DNA of 64,000 bases from Euonymus europaeus (lineage: Eukaryota > Streptophyta > Magnoliopsida > Celastrales > Celastraceae), in NCBI GenBank assembly GCA_963580455.1, contig OY756962.1:26239001-26303000 (forward strand), in the 5' to 3' direction. Position 1 is the first letter of the stretch; the number at the start of each line of letters is the position of its first letter. The translations under genes and the position numbers were made by a program. The notes beneath the pieces were generated by a model. It was not told the DNA's origin. It ran no database searches and saw only the letters and a program-made list of their open reading frames with translations. Of the stretch, positions 33,881-44,863 are shown piece by piece.

Positions 33881-34833
33881 ATCAATCAATGGATTGTTGA
33901 TTGATCTCTTAGTCATTTTAAGTAATCTCGGAATAAGATCCTCCCGTCATTCTATTGCTTTTCAATTAAAAGTTGAGGCAGTGCAAGGTGGGGTGGTGGT
34001 GTAGTGAAGAAATCTGCAACTTTTTGTTGCAGATAATATTGCCAAACCATTTAAACTATCAATTAAGCTTTGCACCAGTTAAAATGCGGATGTATTTAAG
34101 CAATCTTTGAAGTTTACTACATCTGTGAAAATTCCCCGCATTTTGGTCTCGTGCTATTTAAACAGTCTCATATGGGTTTGATAGAACTGATCAAAGTCTG
34201 ATTACCATCTTCTTAGAGATTGATTCTTGTCACCTGTGCTGCGGTTCTTGAGTGCAAAATCCGGTGAGCTTATAGTTAGAAAATGGAGTTCAGGATAGAA
34301 TTGAGTGTCTTTTTGAGACTTGAAGGACATGGAGGAGACATTTCAAACTTGAAGGATACAAACGAAAATATGTTTAACGTTAAAGAAGAAATATGGTTAA
34401 GCTTCATGCTTATCAATTAAGATAGGGTTAATTGCAGTCCAAACTTTGCTTATAAGACCATAAACAAGCCCATTTTCAGCTTGCGGATTCCAACTCCTGT
34501 ATTTTGGGCCGGTAAAGGGACCCAGCTAAAGAAAGTCAGAAAGCCCAACGAGCCTCTCTCAAGTTACCGTTGGAGAACCGGGCCCCGCCACCAACACCAC
34601 ACACAATTTCAAAAAAATAAAAGGAAACAAATACTCTCTCTCGCTCCTCCTCTCCAACGGCTCTTACTTCGAAAACCTAGAGAGAATCCATCCCTCCTCC
34701 TTCACTTCAAGAAACCCATCTGCATTCAGGAAACGAAAATCCTCTCAAAGCTCCATTAATATTGTTTCTCTGTAATCAAATCCCTTTGAAGAAAAATCTG
34801 TCTCTGCAACTAAATCAAATCAATAGTTCAGAA
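33881..34833. other. Aminotransferase 3' region and reticulon-like promoter
   Basis: No extra gene. A TTTTGGGCCGG motif (about 34502) and a long pyrimidine-rich leader from about 34625 probably belong to the reticulon-like gene. Confidence 0.45.
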
Positions 34834-36748
34834 ATGGATTCAACTCCTCCTTCTCTTCGATCCAATCCCCATTCGAATACTAAATCAGCCTCACGCCTCT
34901 CTCGAATTGCATTCTCTATTGAAAACAAAGAACCCTCAAATCTTTCACTAGACCTTATTTCCGCATCGCCAACGAATATTCCATCTCCATCTCCAGCCTC
35001 TCTCAAATCGTCCAACGGCCTTCCTCTCCGAGAACTGCTCCTTCTCTCTCCTTCTCCACGTAGGAAGTCAAGAACCCGCCTCGCCGATCGTATTGAGATG
35101 CTCGAAGATGGTGTGGAGCCCACTAGTGGTACTCGCAGGAGGTGCAAAAACAGGGGAGCTCAAATGGGTCTGATGGGTTGTGCCTCGCCAAGGAACAGTA
35201 GGAGGTCAAGGAGAAGATCGGAGATGGAGATGAAGGAAGACAAGGATCCAGGATTGGTGGAGGAGATTGGAAAGGCAAGAAAAAGGAGGAATAGTGGCCG
35301 GTCCAAGAAGGAGAAGCTCAGTCTGGTTCCTTCACCAATTCCAACCCCGAGTATGTATTGATTCAAGCACTTGTTTTCGTTGCGCAGCCCTTTAGTTTAT
35401 CTTGTTTCTTTTGATTGACTTTTATTGTATCTATTGCTGATTTGTTGATTCAGAAAATGATGAGGGCAATGCCGGGAATTTTGATAGAATTGGGATGGTG
35501 GTTGCTGATTTGATTATGTGGAAAGATGTTGCAAAATCAAGTCTTTGGTTTGGTTTTGGGTGTCTTTGTTTCTTGTCTTCTTGTTTTGGCCAAGGAATCA
35601 ACTTTAGGTGTGTTATTTTTTTATCATTCTATCTCTCCATTTGACATTGATTTGGGCATTTATGAATATATCTAAGATCTTCTTAATATCTTTTTTCAAG
35701 TATTTTCTCTGCAATCTCTCAACTTGGCCTATTGTTTCTGGGTGCATCGTTCTTCTCCAATTCAATCTGTCAAAGGTACAATTTTCTGATTTGTTGTATT
35801 AGCTTGCAAGAAAATCCATTTTACTTGTCTTGTATGTTCTCGAATTTGATAACATGACAGAAATAATGGGGAAACAAAGAGTGAATTTAAGCTGAAAGAG
35901 GAGGACATATTGCGACTAGGTAGACTGATACTGCCCGCTACAAATCTTGCAATTTCTAAGACAAGAAACCTCTTCTCAGGAGAGCCATATATGACCCTCA
36001 GAGTAACTCCAAAAATTTCTCGTATTTTTGTTCTTTCAATTTCAGTAAGAAAGTTTTTAGTTTACTTACTATGTTTTACATTTTCTTGCTGACAGATAAC
36101 TCCATTTCTCCTTTTAGGAGCTGAGTATGGCTACCTTATAACTCTATGGAGGCTCTGTGCACTTGGTATTAATCCTATTGTTGCTGCGATAGCAAGTTAT
36201 TTGCAAGACTAAAAAATGACAGATTTCAATCGTTTGTTTGTGACTTTGAACAGGGTTTTTCATCAGCTTCACTGTCCCGAGACTATACTATTGCTACTGT
36301 AGCCAGATAAACCAAAAAGGTGAATAAAAGGAACCCCCAAAATCTACTTGAATGTTGTTTGATTTCATTTTGATGTTTTTCTTCTGGAGAGGATTTTTGT
36401 GGTTTGCAGTTGAGAACGTGAAAAGGAGGGTAATTGAAACATGGCGAGCTTGCTCTCACAAGAAGATTGTGGTAGCCTCAGCAGCCACAACCTATTGGAA
36501 CCTGTCGAGTATAAAAACCCGTATATTCACAGGTAATTTAGGTCCGTGAATATATATATGATTCAAGAGTGAGGAGAGTGTAGTGATGTTTTCATTCCGT
36601 AGCCTTTCTTCAGTCTTTTATATGAGATGTGGATTTCCTTGCAGGATTTATATCGTTGGTCATACTCCAATACTGCCGGCAGCACTTGGTGGCAAAATCA
36701 TCAGAAGAAGAGGAGGCAGAAGAAGAACATCTGCAGCAAGCAGGTTGA
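34834..36748 (+). CDS. Reticulon-like protein (RTNLB21-23 type)
   Basis: ER membrane protein expected to shape tubular ER through hairpin insertion. Eight exons give 416 aa: 34834-35350, 35454-35607, 35701-35775, 35861-36002, 36096-36165, 36254-36319, 36410-36532 and 36645-36748. Residues 1-172 are a basic Ser/Pro/Arg-rich region (LPLRELLLLSPSPRRKSR, then RNSRRSRRRSEMEM). The reticulon domain starts about residue 188: VVADLIMWKDVAKSSLWFGF, a first hairpin through NFSIFSAISQLGLLFLGASF, a linker with FSGEPYMTLRV-like spacing, a second hairpin from FLLLGAEYGYLITLWRLCAL through FFISFTVPRLYYCYSSQINQ, then the C-terminal tail. The protein ends acidic (KSSEEEEAEEEHLQQAG). Subfamily placement rests on the long N-terminal extension. 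Confidence 0.88.
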
Positions 36749-37148
36749 GGGTGAAGGGCAGGAGCAACAGGAACTGGTGGTGGCAGAGGCAGGGACTTCT
36801 CAGAAGTAGTAGGAGTAGAGTAGTAGTAGCACATTTTTGGTTCTAATTCATTTGTAAAACACCTCAATGGTTTTCTCCCCTAAATAGGCAAATGAGACAT
36901 GGAGAACATGCCACTACCTCATCCATGTTCAACATGTATAAATGGCAAACAAAACCTAATTGTCGACCAAATATATATGAGCATAGTATATGTTAGAAAA
37001 TGTAATATATTAAGCCCCACAGGTCCACTCTTATCAAATTAGCAATCACCAAGAACGATGCCGTTCTTCGTATGTTCGAAAGACTCGAATAGATAGGTGG
37101 GGTCGAAGAATCAGAGGAGAGACGGTGTGTGTGAAAGCAGAGCCAGGC

Positions 37149-39533
37149 ATGTCGTTTATGAAAGGAGATTTGCTATCTAGAACGAGAACACTGGTCAAGG
37201 GCTTAGCCAAGGCTGAACCTGCCTGGCTTAAAGCTATGGAACAGTCAGCCTCTCCCAATCTATCTCTTCCTGTTAATCTGAGTTTGAAATTGTTTTAAAA
37301 TGTTTAAATTTGCTCTATCATAATCTATATCCTCTGCAGATGCAAATTTCAGTTTTAGCTTTCTATCGGGGCTGTTGTACGTAACTATTTCCATTAAAAT
37401 CGCAATATATTCGCCTGTAAAAGAACTTACAAAGTAGAATTGCAAGGAATCTTATGAAATGAGAAATATAGGGGGATAAGTAACCGAACATGCAAACTTC
37501 TGTGGATTTTATTTTATTACTGTTTGAACACCAAGTTTCACACTTACACATTTGAATAAGGTTTCTGCTGGGGAGTTTTAATTAGACCCTTCATCATTTC
37601 GGATATATTAAGTTGTTAGAAATGAAGTATATTAAATTAACCAACACACTTATTAAGTTTAGCTAATCTTCTGATGCTGCATTACACACTCTGCTTTAGT
37701 ATGAAATGAATTGGACTTTGATCGCATCTTCATCTTATTGGAGTCTTTTGCTTTGTGTTCTGTATTCTTCTTGCTGTATTGCTGCTTAGTTGGGGTCTGA
37801 TCTGGTCAGTTGGTCCAAGTTTGGAGCGAAGTTGTGGTTGTTCACCTGTTGTATGTTTAAAAGCGTCAACCATTTACATCAAAGCCCTCCGTGTTCTCTT
37901 TTTGTATCTTTTAATGTACAAGCATTTTATATTAGTTAAACTAAGTACTCTGTTATATAAAATGTTTTGCTAAGTGAAAAATCTGTTCATATTGGCTTAT
38001 TTTCGTCAATCATGCATGAACTCATATTGATATCATACTATGTGTTTAGCTGGGAATATGCTAATTTTCATGGTTGTTTGTCTTATGTAGGTCACCCCCT
38101 GCAACATTTCCCCGTGTTGACGGGAAGGTTAAAAAAATCAGTCTCCCTGAGGATCCTTATATTAAAAAGTTCTTTAAGAGACATCCAGATTCAAAGCATG
38201 AAGATGCTATCAAGTAATAGCTTTGTTCCATTAAACATAATGTCTGATGTAATTTATATTATTTTCCTGTTATTTAACGAACATCTCAAGAACTTATGCC
38301 ATCCTTATTAGCTTGATTTATATTACTTTCAATTTGCTGTTGTTGTTTTCATGAAGAAAGTTAGTGGCGGAAATCTAATGTTCTTTCATCAGAAAATCTA
38401 GTGGTTTGAGTTTGTTCATGCTTGATACAAGCTTAATTTTGTTGCCTACCTCAACTGTCTGGAACAAGGTTCTTTCCTTGAACAGGAAACATGTTTGCAT
38501 ATAACTTGATCTTAAGATTGCTGACTGGTTTTGCTTTTCCCAATTCAGTGTTTTTCTTGCTGTTATGAGTATGTTGTACCTTTTGAGGTGGATATATGCA
38601 ACACTTGTGCATACATATACAAACTATTCTCCAGACTGTTAATGAGCTGATAATTTCTAAAATTTGTGTGTGGCGTATTAATGTTTCTGCTTCTTCCCTG
38701 TGGTATTTATACTGTGAATCTCTTCCTTGCTTCGGTGATGAAATTAATAATTTAAATGATAGTATAAGTAGTGCTGGCCTACCTCCTTAGAATGAGTAGT
38801 GCTGGGCCTTCTGCCCCACTTCTTATACCTTAACATTATTGTTCCTTTTGCGGTTTGAATCTAATTGTTTATTATTATTATTTTTGGATCCTTAGAATTG
38901 CCTAGTTGGTGAATGAATCTTATTAGTTATTGGAACAGTGCTTGGTGGGTCATATTGATTCTGACAGATAAAATGTACAGAATCTTGTGGGCAATTTTAC
39001 TATCAATGATCTGTATTGTGGAGGCTGAAGATGAAAGCTGTAATTTTAGCATAATGTATGTTTTACGTTCTTGCAGGATTTGTGGTTTTGAGCCCCCTCC
39101 TGCCCGAGTGTTTGGTTTGCGCGTTCTTGATTTAAAGGAGCGGGGAGTTAATGAAGAAGAAGCCGCCATGGCTATAGCTGATGTGTGCATTATTAACTTC
39201 TGAATCTGACTCTCTATCGATATACATTTTGATTTACGGTTTCTTTAGCGCTGCCTAGTCTAACTATGGTAATTTCTTCTTGCGTAGATGGAATATCTGG
39301 CCGAGAAAAGGGCCAAAAAGAAAGCATATGCTCGACTGAAACAAATTGCCCGGCTTCAAGGAAAGAGGCCTCCTCCCAATCCATACCCCAGCGCAATCAA
39401 GGAGATACAAGCAGAGGAAAAAAAGTATGTTCGCGACCGGTTCTTCAATCCTAGGATATGCCAGATTGTGCAGCAGCTGAAAGAGGAAAGGGATGCTCAG
39501 AGGCAAGAAAGGTTTGCAGGGGGGAGCCGGTAA
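37149..39533 (+). CDS. Mitochondrial small ribosomal subunit protein mS23
   Basis: Plant mS23-type component of the mitoribosome small subunit. Four exons give 189 aa: 37149-37243, 38091-38213, 39077-39182 and 39288-39533. The N-terminus is MSFMKGDLLSRTRTLVKGLA, with AKAEPAWLKAMEQ next. The body has ATFPRVDGKVKKISLPEDPY, then IKKFFKRHPDSKHEDAIK and GFEPPPARVFGLRVLDLKER. The last exon has the lysine-rich AEKRAKKKAYARLK, then GKRPPPNPYPSAIKEIQAEE and KKYVRDRFFNPRICQIV. Intron 1 starts GTCAGC, a weak donor, but it is the only one joining ...AMEQ to SPPATFPR in frame. Confidence 0.9.
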
Positions 39534-40391
39534 TTTATGAGGAATAACATATCAAGCATTGGACTTTCTTCATCTCTCAGAACCTGAATTTCAATAATTA
39601 CTGGCTAGTCAGTAACTTCTTAAGATCATTTTGGGCGTCATGCTGAAGTCAGTAATGAGTGGGAGACATTAGACCTACGGGCTCCGTTGGATAAAACTTT
39701 ATAAGCTATGTATGAAAACTAAGCTAGTTTATAAGCCGTGTGGAAAAAACTGTGAGTTGTTTGATGGAGTTTATAGCTAGTTAGTGTAAAACTTGTTACT
39801 TTTAATTTAAAACATATAATAAAAATTGCTGTAGTTTGTTATTTTGTGATTTTTTTTGATAAATTTTGTTTACTTTTATTATTAAATTTTATTTTCAAAG
39901 TTATAAATTACATGAAATTATTGAAAAGTTTATTATATATAATTTTACTTAATAAAAGAGAAGAGTAGTGAAATAAGTTTTTTTCACTTGAAGCTTATTT
40001 TTTAGAATTTGCTTTATTTCTTTGGCTTTGTGGGAGTTTTCTGTTTTCCGCACAGGAGTTCTTCATTTTTCGAAAAATAAAAACAGAAAATGTATGAAAA
40101 ATAAACATGTCAAAGTCAAATAGACCCTTTCAATTTTTATTTTTTTCTTTATTGGGATTATGCTGACCTGAAATCTGAATGCATAAAAATGTTGTGCTAA
40201 TTCAAACACACCGTTTACCCAATTTCAAATGCCAATCCAAACGCTTGTGTTGAGAGATGGGCGGACCTTTCGTCTCCAGGCCTTAAACCAACTATAAAAG
40301 AATCTCTGTTCGTCGCAGCCCAAACACCAACACCCAACTCTACCTGAATTAATATAAACCAAGCCCTTTTCGTGTTCTCAGCTAGGGTTTA
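39534..40391. other. Intergenic AT-rich DNA
   Basis: 3' region of mS23, then AT-rich sequence (39680-40100), possibly an old repeat, without a recognised family. The last 100 bp is the promoter and leader of the OB-fold gene. Confidence 0.4.
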
Positions 40392-41722
40392 ATGGCGTCG
40401 ACGGTGGAGAAAAGAAAGCCAGTGTTCACGCAGGTCGATCAGCTGAAGCCAGGCACTAATGGCCACACTCTCACAGTGAAGGTCGTCTCCGCCAATCCCG
40501 TACCAGTCCAGAAGCCTCGTTCTCTAGCTCTCTCTCGCCCTTCTCGTCCTAATCGCGTCGCCGAATGCCTCGTCGGGGACAGCACCGGGACTATCCTATT
40601 CACTGCCCGAAATGACCAAGGCATGTCTCTTACTCTCTTTTATGTTATTCTACCTCTCGCAGTTTATTTTAGAAGTGCTTATATTTTCATTTTTTTGACA
40701 TATTATGTACTATGATAACCCATTGGATCTCCTAAACCTGGAACTGTTTGATTAGCAATGAAGATGCTGCTTCTTGTGCTTAAGAAACCAAAGGATATTG
40801 TTCTAGTGCTGTTGATTAAGCATTTCACTTGTCCACCGCTAGTCTCATAGTCCCCTTAAATTTTTCTTCAGTATTAGCTTTGTAGTGAATAGGCTAAAAA
40901 AACTTTAGGGAAAAAGTAGTGGTGACAAAATTATGTCCGGTTTGGATGTCCGACTTGGATTATAACAAGTTTAAACGTAAATTATATGTTCGGAATTCGG
41001 GTTTAAAGTCCAAGAGGGAAAAAGTAGTGGTGACAAAATTATGTCCGGTTTGGATGTCCGACTTGGATTATACCAAGTTTAAATGTAAATTATATGTTCA
41101 AAATTCGGGTCTAAAGTCCAAACACATATTTTGTTGGGTTTAAAATTGGGTGTGAAGTTGTCTAATTTAGTTGTATGAACTTGAATTATTGTCTGATTTA
41201 GTTGTTTGGATTTAAACCAATTTGAATATGATCAATTAAGTATGTCCGAAAATCTATAAGCAATTGGATTCTTGACATACAAATATTTTGTAAAAACATT
41301 ATTTTGTTAGACCCAAAATCGAAATTTTGCACAAATTGTAGCTTGTTAGTTTCATATTGGACATTGAGATTTTGGTTACAGGTCATATATTTCTTGCTTG
41401 TTTTGCTGTGGCTGTTTCACAAATGCTGTAGTTGTACCTAGATTTACTACTTGTGTTACTCATTTGTGTCTTGATAGATTTCTAATTTTCTATGTTATGT
41501 TGAGTGACGCTACGGATGTTCATTGGTGCAGTGGACATTATGAGAGCTGGTGCCACTGTTATTCTGCGCAACGCCAAGATCGACATGTTCAAGGGTACTA
41601 TGAGACTAGCTGTGGACAAGTGGGGTCGAATTGAAATTACTGAACCTGCTAATTTTGTGGTCAAAGAGAGTAACAATCTTTCCCTGATCGAGTATGAATT
41701 AGTTAATGTCGTTGAGCAATGA
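40392..41722 (+). CDS. OB-fold nucleic-acid-binding protein (SOSS-B/At4g28440-like), with GC-AG intron
   Basis: Small ssDNA/RNA-binding-type OB-fold protein, 139 aa, from exons 40392-40620 and 41532-41722. Motifs are KRKPVFTQVDQLKPGTNGHT, then LTVKVVSANPVPVQKPR, VAECLVGDSTGTILFTARND, ATVILRNAKIDMFKGTMRLA and VDKWGRIEITEPA. Homologues resemble the single-strand-binding subunit B of the SOSS DNA-repair complex; the role of the plant proteins is not well defined. Continuity of ARNDQVDIMRAG requires the intron to start GCATGT after CAAG at 40620. There is no GT alternative that keeps the frame and the conserved sequence, so this is a GC-AG intron. The intron hosts a tandem repeat. Confidence 0.9.
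40908..41122. repeat. 108-bp tandem duplication in the OB-fold gene intron
   Basis: Two copies start GGGAAAAAGTAGTGGTGACA at 40908 and 41016, and continue AAATTATGTCCGGTTTGGAT and CCGACTTGGATTATA with few differences. Sequence after the second copy, to about 41250, continues the dispersed family also seen at 15498-16095. Confidence 0.9.
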
Positions 41723-42811
41723 TTGCATTGTTTTGGAATCACCTAAGTATTGTTCTCATTTCCTGGCCGTGAATTTGAGATGCATTCTTGGCGTACATTA
41801 CATATTGTTTGTCGCAAATGCAAGTTTCAGTACATGATTGGGATTGCGTTTGGTCTCAAATTTCTAGTCATGGTTGCCATTTACTGTTTCTCTTGCTGAT
41901 CTGATAAGAACTTGCAGTCCATTTCAAAGACTTCTCTCTGAAATACTTTCTTTTGGCAAATTAGCTTTCGGGTTAAAAACTTAAAATGCTCACTTTCTTA
42001 AAGAATTTTTGGCTTGAAAGAAATTGAATATTTCAGATCATCTGAATTTGCCCAAGTGTCACTGTGTTAGCTCAGCTTACACCGATGTGGCTTAGGCCGG
42101 CTAGACATCTGGGCGTTGTAACTTGTAACGGTTATGCGTGGCTGCCCAAAGCTTTGCTTGGTGTAAAGATAAAGCAGTGAGAAAGTCGGAAATAAAAGGT
42201 TTATCAAAAAAAAAAAAATCGGAAATAAAAGGAGCAGTCCAACCCGCTACCAGTCTACAATCAAGATAAAGGGTGGAAATATTGTCAATGATAATATGCA
42301 TGCTCTATTACAATGCAGTTTCCAAGTGCTTCAGCTAAAGGAAAGAATAAATTCAAATGGAAACAAGAAACATAGTTACCAGAACGAACAAAACTGTTTA
42401 GTAGAAGGCTCATTACAATTCAGGAACTTTGAGAAAAACTTCCCTCGAACCAATTAGACATCCATCATGCATCATCATTGCAAGCTGATTAAATACATGA
42501 CATTAGAATGCCGGCCGCCACTGAATTTATTAACATTCACACATGCAAAAAAGTTCCAAATTGTGACTTAATTCAATAATCTGGAATACATCTCAACTTC
42601 ACGTCATAGAACTCAACATTAAAGCTTTCGAAAAATAAGGTTATCTTTAACCCATTGGGAGTCGAATGAAACTATCAATTGATCTAGGTTTGGAGGCTCA
42701 TGAAATTGATTTTGTCTCTTCAGCTGCTCATTCAAAACTTCTAATTTATCAGCAGTTACTGTCTTAGGATGCTGTATTTGTACATAAAACAGGAACCAAT
42801 CCTTCGATTTA
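41723..42811. other. Convergent 3' regions of the OB-fold and NFD6-like genes
   Basis: Contains the 3' UTRs of both genes. Neither strand shows a conserved coding sequence; the minus-strand frame at 42619-42825 overlaps the NFD6-like last exon and its 3' UTR. Confidence 0.45.
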
Positions 42812-44415
42812 TCACACATCATCACTGGCAGCTGATCGAATAGAAATAATCAGTATGCTTTCCAAACAATCACAGGAATCCTTTTCTTAAATAAAAATCT
42901 ATAAAGCAAAAAAATTAAAAGACAGACATAGGAACTTGATTTTACAACGCACCATTTGTTCACAACCACATATATATGCATCACATCTCAAATCATAAAA
43001 AATAAAGTAAAATAAAATAAAATAATCAGAATCCTCTAGACATATGATTATAAACTCTTGTAGGAGAAGGCAGAAATACTAGTACACCCAAAAAAACAGA
43101 AAAACAAAACATCAAGACCTTCCTTTTTTCTTTGATTATCATTCATCTTTTAAAAATTCGAATAATGATTAATTTCTACAAAATGCCCTATATTGTATAA
43201 ATTGTTAACATTATCTGAACATATAATCATTCTCCCTAGCCTATAATGACGTCGTTTTTTCTATTTTGAAACCTCAAAAAATACTCTGACCCAAGTCATT
43301 CCATTACTGCTTCTCCATCTTCATCTAGTCTTCCGACATCATACAACATGAGAAACAGGAGAATGCACAGGACTTCAGAGAGCAGATCCAGCAATTTTCA
43401 ATTGAAAAGTGAATTATTAGAAGCCATGAGGCATCACTTTACACCACCTAAGTAACACAGTTAAGCCATTCCACCCATTTTAAAAGAAGATAGTGACAAA
43501 AAAGGCTCTTATGCCTTAGCCTGAAGTTCATCATTGCCATATTGCAAAATGATAATAAGATCAGTGTCTTCCCTCTCATTTTAAATCATAATTGTTTTAT
43601 CAATTCCTTTGCATTCAGAAACAAAATTGCAATACGTACATGACCAATAACTTGAAGCCAACATCTAGTAAACACTAGCTTACCAGAAAGTTGAAAGGAA
43701 ATAATGAACATCAACACGTCCTAGTCTCCTAGAAACATTGCTAGATACCTAATTCAAGAATAAAAAACACACCGGTTAGGCAGCCTACGAGCATAACCAC
43801 TTGTCAGAGAATTGGCAAAACATGTAATGGAGAGCTTTCCAAACACCAAACCCCCAATTCACGTTCTTATCAAAAAATCAAATGCCTTAAAATAGTTTCT
43901 ATAATCCCGTTCCTCTAACAAGTACCACCCTCACCATGTCTATCAATTCCTAGTTCGAATTCGATCCAACAACAGCAGAGCCATCCACTGGCAACGTTTT
44001 TTACAATCACAATAAACAAACAACAAATGAAACACTTTAAAGACAACACTATTTCAATTACCTGGAAGCCAACCATAACCGCGGCGAGTAATCGAAAGCA
44101 TCGAAGTCATCAATGAGGAAGCTGTAGCTGTGTGGTATGGCAGCAGCGTTTCCACACAAGAGCTCAATTCAACAGGACACCTACAGTAACAAGCACGAAG
44201 GTTTTCAAATCTCCATTTTCATTCTCCCTCACACAGAGATGCGCAAAATTTACAAATTCTAACCTGAAAGTGCGTTGAGGTAGGGGTTTGCTGCCAGAGG
44301 TACGAAAGGGCGACGGAGCAGCTTTGGCGGAGCCACCCAGAGAGGCGAGGCGCGCCGCAGCGCTACGGGCTGAGGCAGAGCGGAGAATGGATCTGGAAGC
44401 AACGAAGGAGGCCAT
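42812..44415 (-). CDS. NUCLEAR FUSION DEFECTIVE 6-like mitochondrial protein
   Basis: Short plant-specific protein, 96 aa, from exons 44264-44415, 44062-44180 and 42812-42831. The N-terminus is Ser/Ala/Arg-rich ([20 protein letters not shown]), a typical mitochondrial or dual presequence. The conserved family core [20 protein letters not shown], then [12 protein letters not shown], is in exon 2. The last exon adds only AASDDV after a 1.2-kb intron. NFD6-family proteins are linked to polar-nuclei fusion in Arabidopsis; molecular function is unknown. It lies head-to-head with CBP20, about 450 bp between start codons. Alternative last exons are plausible because the final exon holds only 20 coding bases. 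Confidence 0.85.
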
Positions 44416-44863
44416 TTAGACGACAATAACAGTTCGAGAAAGATCAAAAAATAAAAGAAAACCAGTAAGAAGACCTGAACTAAACTGTGAAAGCAGGGAC
44501 CAAACCCTATCCGATTGTTTGGTTGCGCAAATAGAAGAACCCACACCAAGAATTTGAAAGACTGTAGCCAAACGATAAATGGGTCTATAGGCTATATCAT
44601 CATATCATGGGCCATAAATGAACTTATTTCTGATTTAGGCCCAAGGCTTCAACTGGGACAATCTAATGTGCCTTCAACAAACTAAATTCTGAGTAGGCCT
44701 AAAGGCTTAGTCTAGTTGTGGACTTGATGTTGGGTGGGCTATCATTGGGCCTCCTCTGACTTGGGTTTGCTAGGGCTCTCTATCTTTCCTATCTGGCACT
44801 GAACATCACGACTGATCAACTGAGCTCGAAACGAGATAGGGTTCTGTACGCTCGTGGAGCGCC
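44416..44863. promoter_or_regulatory. Divergent NFD6-like / CBP20 promoter with site II-type motifs
   Basis: 448 bp separates the two start codons. Several TGGGCY/RGCCCA motifs cluster here: ATGGGCCAT (44609), AGGCCCAAGG (44638), GTGGGCTAT (44733) and TTGGGCCTCC (44747). Such motifs are common in promoters of plant housekeeping and mitochondrial-protein genes. No TATA box is obvious. Shared control is an inference. Confidence 0.6.

Noticed and set aside
42619..42825. Minus-strand frame [16 protein letters not shown]... as a separate gene
   Set aside because: It overlaps the NFD6-like final exon in another frame and lies in its 3' UTR; no known domain.
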